A stretch of 61,118 nucleotides of DNA from Pseudorhizobium endolithicum (GCF_902153245.2 NZ_CABFWF030000002.1:2420-63537), one strand, 5' to 3'. Shown: positions 1 through 11,075, numbered from the stretch's first letter. Notes: generated by a model from the letters alone, not told the origin. A program made the numbers and translations.

Positions 1-784
1 TGACATGCCCGGCGGTCATGCCGGCCTCGAGCGGGAAGCGCACGTCCCGGTCTTCAGGAAGTCTCACCGTCAGCCAGCTCTGCTTCAACAGGTCCTCGAG
101 CGTGACATACGCTTCGACGGCGTGATCCGGCGCCTTGTCCGGGGCAGGGCCGACGCCGCGGATGCGGCGGACGAGTGATGCGATCAGTTCCACAGCCTGC
201 GCCGGCAGCGGCTTGGGGTCCTGGGGCGTGGCGGCGGTCGCCGAACCTTCCTGCACCTGCGCGTCTTGGAAAGCGCCAGGGTCGCCGGCTGCGGCAGCCG
301 TGGAAGATGCCGCCTGTGCCTGCCCCCCCCCGGACGTCCCCGTCTGCTTCGCGCCCCTGTCGGATGGGGATCCGAAGATCCGCTCGACCATGTCTTCTGC
401 CGGTTCGGGTGCTGCGCCGGCCTGTGAATTGGCCTGAGCCTGAGCCTGGGCCTGGGCGCGCTGGGCGTTTGCTCTCGCCAGTTCCTCCATCACCTTCTCG
501 GCATTCGCCTTGGCCGCCTTGGCGCGTTCGGCGGCTTCGCGGGCAGCCTGCCGCTGCTGAAGAATGGTCTGATGGGCCTCTACCGCGCGGTCGTAACGTT
601 TGCGGCGCTCCGGATCCTTGAGTACCTCATAGGCGCGGCCAACTTCGGCGAAGCGGTTCGACGCGGAAGGGTCGTCCTGGTTATGGTCGGGGTGAACGGA
701 TTTTGCTTTGGAACGCCAGGCAGCCTTGATCTCGTCGGCGCCGGCATTCCGCTGCACACCAAGAACAGAATAGGGATCGCGCAT
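1..784 (-). CDS. J-domain (DnaJ/CbpA-like) co-chaperone, C-terminus cut by window edge
   Basis: The protein starts MRDPYSVLGVQRNAGADEIK and carries a complete J domain with the HPD tripeptide (about residues 31-33) that stimulates Hsp70/DnaK ATPase. A charged, Ala/Gln/Lys-rich helix and a low-complexity Gly/Ala/Pro linker follow. Near the window edge the frame reads into a CbpA-type client-binding region (DLLKQSWLTVRLPED). The frame is open through base 1, so the C-terminus lies outside. A run of nine C at 323-331 encodes three glycines; the frame is intact across it. J domain certain; assignment to the CbpA class is likely. Confidence 0.85.
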   Translation of the reverse strand, partial: MRDPYSVLGVQRNAGADEIKAAWRSKAKSVHPDHNQDDPSASNRFAEVGRAYEVLKDPERRKRYDRAVEAHQTILQQRQAAREAAERAKAAKANAEKVMEELARANAQRAQAQAQAQANSQAGAAPEPAEDMVERIFGSPSDRGAKQTGTSGGGQAQAASSTAAAAGDPGAFQDAQVQEGSATAATPQDPKPLPAQAVELIASLVRRIRGVGPAPDKAPDHAVEAYVTLEDLLKQSWLTVRLPEDRDVRFPLEAGMTAGHV

Positions 785-965
785 GAATGACCACCGGTTC
801 CAGTAGGTGGCGGGACCGGTCTGAGCCAAGATCCGCCGATACCCGCAACAACGCCCGCGGACTCCGCCGGTTCCCTGGCCGCGATCCACGTTCGGAGAAA
901 GGCTAGCAGGAGAATCCTGAATCAGTGGTTACGTGCGCTGCGGCCTGCCCGACACGGTTAAAATT

Positions 966-1418
966 CTACTGACGGTCGAAAGCCGTCAGCAACCAGTCGC
1001 CGCGGCCGGTGAGGCAGGCCTGGCCGGAGAACATCGCGATCCCCTCGTAGGAATGGCGGGTGGTAGTGAAGTCGCGGCAGACGCGTCCAGTGTCTCGGGC
1101 TTCCTTGATGGTCGAGACCACGCCGGCGCTGCCCGTCGCGGCGTTGGCCCAGGGCAGCGGCGCATCCCCCAGTAGCGAAAGGTCGACGGATGTCACCGCG
1201 TTGCGAACCGTCGTCTCGTCGGAGAGCGTGGTGTCGGAGCCCTTGCGCGCAACGGTGCCGGTCGAGATGGACCGGTCCACTTTGGAAGCGCTGCCGAGAA
1301 GGTCGAGGCTGCTGGTGCAGGAGGCTGTGCAGAGCCCGGCGATGAGGAGGGCGAGCGTTCGTGCGGTGCTTCCGGCGGGCCACTTTGAGCGAGTGAGCGA
1401 CTTTGCTATCAGTACCAC
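966..1418 (-). CDS. RT0821/Lpp0805-type surface lipoprotein
   Basis: The protein is small, with an N-terminal hydrophobic segment ending in a lipobox-like LCTASC, so it is probably lipid-anchored in the envelope. The rest ([17 protein letters not shown], then [13 protein letters not shown] and [11 protein letters not shown]) fits the 17-kDa surface-antigen-like family common beside pdxH in Rhizobiales. The chosen GTG start at 1418 has AGGAC about 7 nt upstream; an in-frame GTG at 1457 lacks a Shine-Dalgarno. It is divergent from pdxH across about 60 nt. Function unknown; family call from recognition only. Confidence 0.65.
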   Translation of the reverse strand: MVLIAKSLTRSKWPAGSTARTLALLIAGLCTASCTSSLDLLGSASKVDRSISTGTVARKGSDTTLSDETTVRNAVTSVDLSLLGDAPLPWANAATGSAGVVSTIKEARDTGRVCRDFTTTRHSYEGIAMFSGQACLTGRGDWLLTAFDRQ

Positions 1419-1480
1419 CTTGCGTCCTGTCCGGGCGTGAGTCACGGGCAAATTCACCAGTCGGGAGTATTTTAGTCAAT

Positions 1481-2101
1481 ATGTCCGAAAGCGAGTTAAC
1501 AAGCGGTGACTTCACGGAAGAAAGCGAACCCTTCGCGCTTTTCGCGACGTGGCTGAAGGATGCGGAAGCCGCGGAGGTCAACGACCCGACCGCCGTCGCG
1601 CTGGCGACGGTGGACGAGCACGGCATGCCCAATGTCCGCATGGTCCTGCTCAAGGGCTTCGACCGGCAGGGCTTCGTCTTCTACACCAACTTCGAAAGCC
1701 AGAAGGGCAGGGAAATCCTCGGCCAGAAGAAGGCGGCGATGTGCTTCCACTGGAAGTCGCTGCGCCGCCAGGTCCGGCTGAGGGGCGAGGTCGAGGTGGT
1801 GACCGATGCCGAGGCAGACGCCTATTACGCGACCCGCCCGCGCGGCAGCCGCATCGGTGCCTGGGCCTCGAAGCAGTCGCGGCCGCTGGAGGGGCGTTTC
1901 GCGCTGGAAAAGGCCGTGGCCGAGTTTACGGCGCGCTACGCGATCGGCGAGATCCCGCGTCCCGGCCACTGGTCCGGCTTCCGCATAAAGCCGCTGTCGA
2001 TCGAGTTCTGGCACGACCGGCCGTTCCGCCTGCATGACCGGATCGAGTTCCGGCGTTCGTCTCCCGAGGGCGCCTGGGAAAAGGTCAGGATGTATCCCTG
2101 A
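1481..2101 (+). CDS. pdxH: pyridoxamine 5'-phosphate oxidase
   Basis: FMN enzyme that oxidises pyridoxamine- or pyridoxine-5'-phosphate to pyridoxal 5'-phosphate, the last step of PLP formation. The 206-residue protein shows the family landmarks: [11 protein letters not shown] and [13 protein letters not shown] (FMN site), [22 protein letters not shown] and the C-terminal [14 protein letters not shown] with RLHDR. Length is typical. The ATG at 1481 is preferred over an upstream in-frame start at 1403 that would add 26 unconserved residues and overlap the divergent lipoprotein gene. Confidence 0.97.
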   Translation: MSESELTSGDFTEESEPFALFATWLKDAEAAEVNDPTAVALATVDEHGMPNVRMVLLKGFDRQGFVFYTNFESQKGREILGQKKAAMCFHWKSLRRQVRLRGEVEVVTDAEADAYYATRPRGSRIGAWASKQSRPLEGRFALEKAVAEFTARYAIGEIPRPGHWSGFRIKPLSIEFWHDRPFRLHDRIEFRRSSPEGAWEKVRMYP

Positions 2102-2110
2102 CCGAGCCCT

Positions 2111-3163
2111 TTACCGGGAAAAGGCGAATGGAATTCCCGAGGCCAGCGCGGAAACGTAGCGGGCGTGCTGGAAATGGCCGTTGAGCGATATCCTGGGCAG
2201 CCCGGTCAGCTGGTCAGTCCAGGTTTCGTCGATCGTTCCCGGCTGGGTGGTGACCGCGACCGTGAAGCCGAGCTCCTGCGCGATCCTGGTGTCGCGTGGA
2301 GATACGGCAGCCGGAAAGCCGTAAGGATAGGCCAAGGCAGGAGGTCGGTTGCCCGTCAGGCTCTGCAGCCAGTCCGCGGATTGCTGCATCTCGCGCCCGG
2401 CCTCGTCCGCCGGGAGCCGGGCAGTGGCGCGATGGCTGAGCGTGTGGGCGCCCAGGGATGCAAGCGGATGCGACGCGATCCGGCGCAACTCGTCGGCATC
2501 CATGATGAGATCTGCCGTCAGCTTCAAGGGATCGAGCCCGTGCTCCCGCGAGAATGCGTCGATCCGGGCGACCGCCGCATCTTCGTCCTCCGTTGCGACG
2601 AAGCCGGCGAAGCGCTCGAAAGCCCGCAGCTTCAGCGCCTCCGAGGACAGATCGAGCTCTTCTTCGCCGCCGCCGAAGTCGAACCGCGCGGCGTTCAGCC
2701 GGCCGAGGAGGCTTCCCAGCGTCTCCCACCAGAGGGAGCGGGTGCGTTCGGCAAAGCCGCGCGTGGCGAAGATGGTGAAGGGAACCCCATGCCGCTCGAA
2801 CACGGGCAGGGCATGCTCGGCATTGTTTCGGTAGCCGTCGTCCAGCGTGAAGACCGCGAACGGCCGAAGCTCGGGGGAAAGGAGGCGGGCCGGAACCTTT
2901 TCCAGCGGGATGAACTCATACCCCTCGGCCCGGAGGGTCCTGATCGACACATCAAGGAATTCGGGCGTAACTTCCAGATGCTTGTTGGCGGCGAAGGAGG
3001 GAGTATCCGCCGGCCTGACGTGGTGGAGAGTGAAGATCGCTCCCCTGCCTCTTGCTCCGCGCATCAGCCCTGTCCGCGACAGCAGGCCGGCCACCTCCAG
3101 TGCTCCGGCGATCGCCAGTCGTTTTCCTCTGCGCTTCAACAGCGCCTTCAGTCCGCCACCCAT
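2111..3163 (-). CDS. polysaccharide deacetylase (NodB-homology) family protein
   Basis: The 350-residue protein has NodB/CE4 motifs: FTLDDGYRNN (motif 1 with catalytic and metal Asp), HTLSHRATARLP (motif 2, metal His residues) and a later AYPYGFPA. CE4 enzymes remove N- or O-acetyl groups from polymers such as chitin, xylan or peptidoglycan. The substrate cannot be told here. There is no clear signal peptide, though the N-terminus is basic and weakly hydrophobic. It converges on pdxH with a 9-nt gap. In the 208 nt upstream I see no other gene. Confidence 0.88.
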   Translation of the reverse strand: MGGGLKALLKRRGKRLAIAGALEVAGLLSRTGLMRGARGRGAIFTLHHVRPADTPSFAANKHLEVTPEFLDVSIRTLRAEGYEFIPLEKVPARLLSPELRPFAVFTLDDGYRNNAEHALPVFERHGVPFTIFATRGFAERTRSLWWETLGSLLGRLNAARFDFGGGEEELDLSSEALKLRAFERFAGFVATEDEDAAVARIDAFSREHGLDPLKLTADLIMDADELRRIASHPLASLGAHTLSHRATARLPADEAGREMQQSADWLQSLTGNRPPALAYPYGFPAAVSPRDTRIAQELGFTVAVTTQPGTIDETWTDQLTGLPRISLNGHFQHARYVSALASGIPFAFSR

Positions 3164-3371
3164 GGTTGAACCAGCCCCTTTACCGCCTGTGGGGAAAGTT
3201 AGGCAGGATTGTCTTAACCCTTGTTGAACTCACCAGCCAAAGGGCCAGATCGGCTTTGGCTAGGGGAGCGACCGCGAGCCTAGATCCTCGCAGAGGCGGG
3301 GGAGGTAGCTGGGTCGGAGGCGACGCCAATCCGAGACCGCGAATTCCGGAACAAGGGCTTTCGCCGCCTCG

Positions 3372-4787
3372 CTAGGCCTTCGTGCCGCCGACGGTCACCT
3401 GGTCCATTCTGAGATGCGGCTGGCCGACGCCGACCGGCACCCATTGGCCAGCCTTGCCGCAGTTGCCGATGCCGGTATCGAGTTTGGAATCGTTGCCGAC
3501 CATGGAAACCCGCTTCATCGCATCGGGACCGTTGCCGATCAGCATGGCGCCCTTGATCGCCGGGCCGATCCGGCCGTCCTCGATCATGTAGGCTTCCGTG
3601 CATCCGAAGACGAACTTGCCGGAGGTGATGTCCACCTGCCCGCCGCCGAAGGAGACGGCGTAGATGCCCTTCTTGACGGAGGCGATGATCTCTTCCGGTG
3701 TTCTGTCGCCGCCGAGCATGTAGGTATTGGTCATGCGCGGCATCGGCACATGCGCATAGCCCTGGCGCCGCCCGTTGCCGGTCGGCTGCATGCCCATCAG
3801 CCGGGCGTTCTGCCGGTCCTGCATGTAGCCGACGAGCCTGCCGTTCTCGATCAGCACGTTGTAGCCGGAAGGCGTGCCTTCGTCGTCGATGGTGATGGAG
3901 CCGCGGCGGCTGTCGATCGTCCCGTCGTCGACGACGGTGACGCCGGGGGCGGCGACCATTTCTCCCAGCAGGCCGGCGAATGCGGACGTCTTCTTGCGGT
4001 TGAAGTCGCCTTCCAGCCCGTGGCCGACGGCTTCGTGCAGCATGACGCCGGGCCACCCGTTGCCGAGCACCACGTCCATGGTGCCGGCCGGCGCCTCAAT
4101 TGCCTCCAGGTTCACCAGCGCCTGCCGGAGTGCCTCGTCGGCGCCGGTCTTCCAGTTGCCGCTGGCGACGAAATCGCCGAAGCCCATGCGGCCGCCGGTT
4201 CCGAAGGAGCCCGATTCCTGCCGGTCTCCGTCGCCGACAACGACGGAGATGTTCACGCGCGTCATCGGCCGGATGTCCTGTACGCGGTGTCCGTCGGCCC
4301 GCAGGATGTCCACGACCTGCCAACTGGCCGAGGCGGTGGCGGTGACCTGCCGGACCTTCGGATCCCTGCCGCGCAGATAGGCGTCGATCTCGGTCAGGAG
4401 CTTCACCTTCTCCTCGAAGCTTGGCTGCCCGATCGGGTTCTCGTCGCCGTAGTATTTCTTGTTGGTGCGCTGGGGCGCTGCGGCATAGGAGCCGGAGTAG
4501 CCGGCCGTTACCGCCCTGACCGCATCGGCGGCGCGCCCAAGCGCGGCGGCTGACAACTCGCCGGCATGGGCGTACCCGACCGCTTCGCCGGCGACGGCCC
4601 GGAGCCCGAAGCCCTGATCGGTGTTGAAGCTGCCGCCCTTCAGGCGTCCGTTGTCGAAGGTCAGCGATTCCGCCTGCGCGTGCTCCACGAAGAGTTCGCC
4701 GTCGTCGGAGCCGGAAAGGGCATTCGACAGGATGCGGCGCAGCTTGGCCTCGTCGCAGTCGAACAGGCTGAGAAGGTCGGTGTTCAT
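3372..4787 (-). CDS. tldD: metalloprotease TldD
   Basis: The 471-residue protein is full length for the TldD/PmbA (TldE) family, which forms a heterodimeric Zn protease involved in peptide (microcin) processing and CcdA degradation. The zinc motif HEAVGHGLEGD fits the family HExxxHxxxE signature. The C-terminus holds the conserved CGKAGQWVPVGVGQPHLRM. Start chosen at ATG 4787 (MNTDLLSLFD); an upstream in-frame extension to 4934 is low-complexity. No tldE/pmbA partner is present in this window. Confidence 0.96.
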   Translation of the reverse strand: MNTDLLSLFDCDEAKLRRILSNALSGSDDGELFVEHAQAESLTFDNGRLKGGSFNTDQGFGLRAVAGEAVGYAHAGELSAAALGRAADAVRAVTAGYSGSYAAAPQRTNKKYYGDENPIGQPSFEEKVKLLTEIDAYLRGRDPKVRQVTATASASWQVVDILRADGHRVQDIRPMTRVNISVVVGDGDRQESGSFGTGGRMGFGDFVASGNWKTGADEALRQALVNLEAIEAPAGTMDVVLGNGWPGVMLHEAVGHGLEGDFNRKKTSAFAGLLGEMVAAPGVTVVDDGTIDSRRGSITIDDEGTPSGYNVLIENGRLVGYMQDRQNARLMGMQPTGNGRRQGYAHVPMPRMTNTYMLGGDRTPEEIIASVKKGIYAVSFGGGQVDITSGKFVFGCTEAYMIEDGRIGPAIKGAMLIGNGPDAMKRVSMVGNDSKLDTGIGNCGKAGQWVPVGVGQPHLRMDQVTVGGTKA

Positions 4788-4863
4788 GAAGTCACTCCAT
4801 TGCCCCCTTCTGGAGCGGGAGCGTTTCGACCGATGTAGGTCCGGCGGCGAGCCGAAGCAAGGA

Positions 4864-5451
4864 TCAGGGGAGGGCGTCGTAGCCGGCGGCAAAGCCGGTG
4901 AGCTCGATCGGGATGCCGACGCGATCCTGGTCAACGGATTCCCGCAGCGCGAAGACGGCGCTCTTGCCGGCGCGCAGGATGCGCATCAGTTCGTCGTCGA
5001 TTTCCACTTCCACGTAGCAGCCTTCGGAGAAACAACGGGTGAAATAGGCCCGCCCGATATTATTGTTGTCGACATAGAGCTCCATCCCGTCCTTGAGCAG
5101 GACGCCCAATGGTGCGAGGATGCGCAGGATCTTCGCCTTCCGGTCGGCGGTCTTGAGCACGACGACGGAAAGCCCGACTTCCGGCCGGTCGTCGGCGATG
5201 ACGTTCTGCATCAGGGCGCACTGTTCCGCCGAGGCGCCTGCGGGGCGATCGCAGATGATCGACCATGCGCCATGGTTGGAGCGCACGGTTCCCGGCTGTT
5301 GTTGGGGTGCTGCAGGGACTCGATCCTGTGCCGCCGGAGCCGGGGTCGAGGCGCCGGGTGCCGGCGCCGTGGATTGCTGGGCGAGCGCCGGAAGCGCCGG
5401 GCCGGCAATGGCGGCAACGAGACAGGCGACGATGATCGAGGAACGACCCAT
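4864..5451 (-). CDS. invasion-associated locus B (IalB) family periplasmic protein
   Basis: The 195-residue protein has a clear Sec signal peptide (to about ALAQQ), a Pro/Ala/Gln-rich linker, then an IalB-type domain: GAWSIICDRP, EQCALMQNV, GMELYVDNN, and paired cysteines (RCFSEGCYVEVEID). The family is named for a Bartonella erythrocyte-invasion factor but is widespread in non-pathogenic Rhizobiales, where its role is unknown. Start ATG 5451 follows GAGG. It is divergent from ctaC; the 304-nt gap carries the FNR/FixK box at 5720-5737, closer to ctaC. Confidence 0.85.
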   Translation of the reverse strand: MGRSSIIVACLVAAIAGPALPALAQQSTAPAPGASTPAPAAQDRVPAAPQQQPGTVRSNHGAWSIICDRPAGASAEQCALMQNVIADDRPEVGLSVVVLKTADRKAKILRILAPLGVLLKDGMELYVDNNNIGRAYFTRCFSEGCYVEVEIDDELMRILRAGKSAVFALRESVDQDRVGIPIELTGFAAGYDALP

Positions 5452-5719
5452 GGAAACCTCTGGATGGCGAATCGGTGCGGCTATTCTTGGCGTCAGGGGA
5501 GCCAAATGAAAAGCCCCGACCTCATCCCAACCGAGTGAGGCGAAAATGGGACCCGGCTCGCCACTGCAGGGTGTGACGAGCCTGTATTGGAGCGCAAAAT
5601 CCGTTGGAGCGCAGGCATTTGACGAAGCGCAAAAATGCCGCACGGGGTTTTCCCGCCAGATATTGCGGCGGCCGTCAAACTGTGATTGAAGCACCACATA
5701 GCCTGGATTCTGCGTTTGA

Positions 5720-5737
5720 GTTTGATGCAGATCAAAC
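5720..5737. promoter_or_regulatory. perfect FNR/FixK-type box upstream of ctaC
   Basis: GTTTGATGCAGATCAAAC is an exact 18-bp palindrome containing the FNR/FixK/FnrN consensus TTGAT-N4-ATCAA with no mismatch. Its centre lies 27 nt before the ctaC ATG and about 277 nt from the divergent IalB start. A class II activation site would put the start point inside ctaC, so repression of ctaC, or activation in the other direction, is more natural (inference). Confidence 0.8.
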
Positions 5738-5755
5738 GCCTGAGGAGAATTTGTG

Positions 5756-6643
5756 ATGAACAGAGCTTTTGCGGTGATGACGGCGCTCATCTGTCTGCTC
5801 TTTGCTTCTGCCGGTTTCGCCGATCAGCCCACCCCCTGGCAGGTCGACCTGCAAGCCCCCGCCACCCCGATCATGCAGGAAATCAAGTGGTTCAATAACT
5901 ACACCCTGTGGTTTATCGTCCCGATCACCTTCCTGGTTCTGATCCTGCTGGTGGTCGTCGTGATGAGGTTCCGCGCCAGCGTCAATCCGGTGCCGTCGCG
6001 TACGAGCCACAACACGATGATCGAGATCATCTGGACGATCGGCCCGGTACTCATTCTGTTCCTTATCGCAATCCCCTCCTTCAATCTCCTCAATGCGCAG
6101 TTGACGATCCCAACCAATCCGGACCTCACCGTCAAGGCAACCGGCACGCAGTGGCTGTGGAGCTATGAATACGAAGGAGGCGAAAACCCGCTCTCGTTCG
6201 ACTCCTATATGTTGAGGGATGAGGACCGTGCGGCTGCCGGCAAGGAAGATGTCGCTGCCTATCCGCGTCTGCTGGCCGTCGACAACGAAATGGTCGTGCC
6301 GGTGAACAAGACCGTTCGACTGCTGGTGACCGCGGCGCCGACGGACGTCATTCATGCCTTCGCCATGCCGGCCTTCGGCCTCAAGATCGACGCCGTTCCC
6401 GGACGGCTGAACGAGACCTGGTTCAAGGCCGAGAAGGAAGGCATGTATTACGGCCAGTGCTCCGAGCTCTGCGGCAAGGACCACGCCTTCATGCCGATCG
6501 CGATCCGCGTCGTCTCCGAAGAGCAGTACGCCGCCTGGCTTGCTGCCGCTCAGGAGGATCTGGCGGGCGCCAACCGTGCTCTCATGGCCGCAGTCGACAA
6601 GCCGGCCGATGCCCTCCGCATTGCGGCAACCGAATCCAAGTAA
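5756..6643 (+). CDS. ctaC: cytochrome c oxidase (aa3) subunit II
   Basis: Takes electrons from cytochrome c through the binuclear CuA centre and passes them to subunit I in the inner membrane. Visible: signal peptide (to about FADQP), two transmembrane helices (LWFIVPITFLVLILLVVVV and WTIGPVLILFLIAIPSF), the aromatic electron-entry patch QWLWSYEY, and the CuA ligands in DVIHAFAMPAFG and YYGQCSELCGKDHAFM. A GTG at 5753 is also in frame, but ATG 5756 lies 8 nt after GAGGAG and is preferred. First gene of the oxidase operon. Confidence 0.98.
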   Translation: MNRAFAVMTALICLLFASAGFADQPTPWQVDLQAPATPIMQEIKWFNNYTLWFIVPITFLVLILLVVVVMRFRASVNPVPSRTSHNTMIEIIWTIGPVLILFLIAIPSFNLLNAQLTIPTNPDLTVKATGTQWLWSYEYEGGENPLSFDSYMLRDEDRAAAGKEDVAAYPRLLAVDNEMVVPVNKTVRLLVTAAPTDVIHAFAMPAFGLKIDAVPGRLNETWFKAEKEGMYYGQCSELCGKDHAFMPIAIRVVSEEQYAAWLAAAQEDLAGANRALMAAVDKPADALRIAATESK

Positions 6644-8359
<1,716 letters not shown>

Positions 8360-8375
8360 TCCGCACAATAATATT

Positions 8376-8402
8376 CAGGGCATCGCGGCAAGCGATGCCC
8401 TG
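8376..8402 (+). other. intra-operon hairpin between ctaD and ctaB
   Basis: A perfect 11-bp stem (8376-8386 with 8392-8402) closes a GGCAA loop. No T-run follows, so it is not a classical terminator. It probably stabilises the 3' end of the upstream ctaCD message or partly terminates it. Confidence 0.6.
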
Positions 8403-8425
8403 ATGACAACCAACAGGACGAGAGA

Positions 8426-9373
8426 ATGACGGTAATTGACAATCACGGTGCAGTCGGCGGCGAGGGCGGCATTCGCCTCTCCGAAGCCGATGCGCGAGAT
8501 TTCTTCGAGCTTCTGAAGCCGCGGGTGATGTCGCTCGTCGTCTTCACGGCGCTCGTCGGTCTCGTGGTGGCGCCGGGAGACCTGCATCCCGTCCTTGCCG
8601 TCATTTCCGTACTCTGCATCGCGGTGGGCGCCGGTGCTTCCGGCGCGCTGAACATGTGGTACGACGCCGATATCGACGCCGTCATGTCGCGCACCGCAAA
8701 ACGTCCCATTCCCTCGGGCCGGATCGAGCCGCGCGAGGCGCTGGCCTTCGGCCTCACCCTTTCCGTGTTTTCGGTAGTCATCCTCGGATTGGCCGTGAAC
8801 TGGGCTGCGGCCTCGCTGCTGGCCTTCACCATCTTCTTCTACGCGGTGGTCTATACGATGTGGCTGAAGCGCTCGACGCCGCAGAACATCGTCATCGGGG
8901 GTGCATCGGGCGCGTTCCCGCCCATGATCGGCTGGGCCTGCGTCACCGGCAGCGTCTCGCTCGACAGCATCCTGCTCTTCCTCGTCATCTTCCTCTGGAC
9001 GCCGGCGCATTTCTGGGCTCTCGCCCTCTTCAAGATGCGGGACTACGGCTCGGTTGGAATTCCGATGATGCCGAACGTCGCGGGCGAACGTTCGACGAAG
9101 AACCAGATCGTCGTCTACGCGGTGCTGACGGCGGCCGTTGCTGTCGCCCCCTCCTTTACCGGACTGGCGGGGCTCGGCTACGGCCTGTTCGCCGCCGCAC
9201 TCGGCGCGATTTTCATCTACTGTTCCATCGCCGTCTGGCGCATGCCTGACGGCGACCAGAAGATGATCGCCGCCAAGAAGATGTTTGCCTATTCGGTCTT
9301 CTACCTGTTTGCGGTCTTCTCCGCCCTGCTGGCGGATCATTTCGCGGCGGGCCTCGCAGGAGCAATGCTGTGA
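8426..9373 (+). CDS. ctaB: protohaem IX farnesyltransferase (haem O synthase)
   Basis: Polytopic UbiA-family prenyltransferase that attaches farnesyl to haem b, giving haem O for the aa3 oxidase. The 315 residues carry [17 protein letters not shown], the Asp-rich prenyl-diphosphate motif [19 protein letters not shown], the second DxxD-like region, and [18 protein letters not shown], all diagnostic. The stop overlaps the start of the small coxF gene, indicating translational coupling. Confidence 0.97.
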   Translation: MTVIDNHGAVGGEGGIRLSEADARDFFELLKPRVMSLVVFTALVGLVVAPGDLHPVLAVISVLCIAVGAGASGALNMWYDADIDAVMSRTAKRPIPSGRIEPREALAFGLTLSVFSVVILGLAVNWAAASLLAFTIFFYAVVYTMWLKRSTPQNIVIGGASGAFPPMIGWACVTGSVSLDSILLFLVIFLWTPAHFWALALFKMRDYGSVGIPMMPNVAGERSTKNQIVVYAVLTAAVAVAPSFTGLAGLGYGLFAAALGAIFIYCSIAVWRMPDGDQKMIAAKKMFAYSVFYLFAVFSALLADHFAAGLAGAML

Positions 9374-9510
9374 TCGAGACTGTGAAGGTTACCGAAAAGC
9401 AGAAGAAGTCGCGGCGCAACCGCAACGTCGCGCTCGGCCTGGTCCTCGCGGGCCTCGTCGGCCTCTTCTATGTCATCACCATCGTCAAGATCGGTGGCAT
9501 CGGCGGTTAA
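9370..9510 (+). CDS. coxF: small CoxF-like membrane protein of the cta operon
   Basis: A 46-residue protein begins at a GTG overlapping the ctaB stop and ends just before the ctaG Shine-Dalgarno. It reads [19 protein letters not shown], then one hydrophobic helix ([20 protein letters not shown]), then KIGGIGG. Size, position and basic-head/one-helix layout match the small CoxF/CtaF gene between ctaB and ctaG in alphaproteobacteria, thought to aid oxidase assembly. Role not proven. Confidence 0.8.
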   Translation: MIETVKVTEKQKKSRRNRNVALGLVLAGLVGLFYVITIVKIGGIGG

Positions 9511-9520
9511 GGAGGGCAGC

Positions 9521-10123
9521 ATGACGCAGATAACGGCACAACAGGGCAGGCGCGTCGGCAACGGCACGATCATGGCGATGTGCTTCGTCTTCGTCGGTGC
9601 CATGGTCGGCATGGCCTATGCCGCGGTGCCTCTCTACCAGCTCTTCTGCCAGGTCACGGGCTATAACGGCACGACGCAGCGGACGGAGCAGTATTCCGAC
9701 GTCATCCTCGACCGGGCGATGCCGGTGACCTTCGACGCCAACACCTCGAACGGCCTCAACTGGGACTTCAAGGCTGCCGGGCGTATCGAGCCGAAGATCG
9801 GCGAGACGGTTCAGGTGGCCTTCACCGCCACGAACCGCTCCTCCACGCCGACCACCGGCACCGCCGTCTTCAACGTGACGCCGATGGAGGCGGGCGCCTA
9901 TTTCAACAAGGTCGAATGCTTCTGCTTCACCGAAACGACGCTTCAGCCGGGCGAGACCTTGGAAATGCCTGTCGTGTTCTTCGTCGATCCGGAGATCACC
10001 AAGGCTGAAGAAACCAAGAACATCAAGACGATCACGCTGTCTTACACCTTCTATCCGTCGCAGCCGTCCAAGCCTGTTGCGGCGGTTCAGGAAAAGGGTA
10101 AGCCGGCCAATGGGCAACTTTGA
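9521..10123 (+). CDS. ctaG: cytochrome c oxidase assembly protein CtaG/Cox11 (CuB insertion)
   Basis: Membrane-anchored copper chaperone that delivers copper to the CuB site of subunit I. The 200-residue protein has one N-terminal helix ([28 protein letters not shown]), a periplasmic domain, and the Cu-binding CFCF in [19 protein letters not shown] lies 5 nt before ATG 9521. Typical Cox11 length. Confidence 0.97.
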   Translation: MTQITAQQGRRVGNGTIMAMCFVFVGAMVGMAYAAVPLYQLFCQVTGYNGTTQRTEQYSDVILDRAMPVTFDANTSNGLNWDFKAAGRIEPKIGETVQVAFTATNRSSTPTTGTAVFNVTPMEAGAYFNKVECFCFTETTLQPGETLEMPVVFFVDPEITKAEETKNIKTITLSYTFYPSQPSKPVAAVQEKGKPANGQL

Positions 10124-10129
10124 GAGGAT

Positions 10130-10147
10130 TCGCCGGTTTTCCGGCGA
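10130..10147 (+). other. intra-operon hairpin between ctaG and ctaE
   Basis: TCGCCGG and CCGGCGA form a 7-bp stem around a TTTT loop, 6 nt after the ctaG stop. There is no downstream T-run. It is one of three hairpins at gene borders in this operon. Confidence 0.5.
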
Positions 10148-10173
10148 GCATGCAATGATCCGGGGATTCTGAC

Positions 10174-11049
10174 ATGGCCGACGCGCATCAGAAAAATCAC
10201 GACTACCACATTATCGATCCGAGCCCGTGGCCGCTTCTGGCGTCCATCGGTGCCTTCGTCATCACCTTCGGCGGCGTCGGCTACATGCGCTACCTGAAGG
10301 GCGGCGAATTCAACATGCTCGGCATCAACTGGGCGACGCCCTGGCTGTTCTTCATCGGCCTGGCGATCATCCTCTACACGATGGTCGGCTGGTGGAGCGA
10401 CACTATCAAGGAAGGCCGTGAGGGCGCCCATACGCGCGTCGTGTCGCTGCACCTGCGCTATGGCATGATCATGTTCATCGCGTCGGAAGTGATGTTCTTC
10501 GCGGCCTGGTTCTGGGCCTTCTTCGACGCGAGCCTCTTCGCCAACGAAGCAATCCAGGCCTCCCGCGTCGAGTTCACGGGCGGCCAGTGGCCGCCGGCCG
10601 GCGTCGAGGTTCTCGATCCCTGGCACCTGCCGCTCTACAATACGGTGATCCTGCTGCTGTCCGGCACCTGCGTGACATGGGCTCACCATGCGCTGCTCCA
10701 CAACGACCGCAAGGGTCTCGTCAGCGGCCTGGCGCTGACAGTGGCGCTCGGCATCCTGTTCTCCTTCGTGCAGGCCTATGAATATGCGACCGCTCCCTTC
10801 GAGTTCTCCAACTCGATCTACGGCGCGACCTTCTTCATGGCGACCGGCTTCCACGGCTTCCACGTATTGATCGGCACGATCTTCCTGATGGTCTGCCTGA
10901 TCCGCGCCATGCGCGGTGGCTTTACGCCGCAGCGTCATTTCGGCTTCGAGGCGGCTGCCTGGTACTGGCACTTCGTCGACGTGGTCTGGCTCTTCCTGTT
11001 CTTCTCCATCTACATCTGGGGTGGCTGGGGCGCACCGCTCGCCCATTGA
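10174..11049 (+). CDS. ctaE: cytochrome c oxidase (aa3) subunit III
   Basis: Seven-helix subunit that stabilises proton uptake in subunit I. The 291 residues start with DYHIIDPSPWPL and include RYGMIMFIASEVMFFAAWFW, GTCVTWAHHAL, the conserved Glu in VQAYEYATAPFEFSNSIYG, GFHGFHVLIG and the terminal WYWHFVDVVWLFLF. Downstream, 84 nt separate it from surf1. No DUF983 gene, which I would expect here in some relatives, is present in that gap. Confidence 0.98.
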   Translation: MADAHQKNHDYHIIDPSPWPLLASIGAFVITFGGVGYMRYLKGGEFNMLGINWATPWLFFIGLAIILYTMVGWWSDTIKEGREGAHTRVVSLHLRYGMIMFIASEVMFFAAWFWAFFDASLFANEAIQASRVEFTGGQWPPAGVEVLDPWHLPLYNTVILLLSGTCVTWAHHALLHNDRKGLVSGLALTVALGILFSFVQAYEYATAPFEFSNSIYGATFFMATGFHGFHVLIGTIFLMVCLIRAMRGGFTPQRHFGFEAAAWYWHFVDVVWLFLFFSIYIWGGWGAPLAH

Positions 11050-11075
11050 TCCGGCGAGGAAACAGCACATCTGGG

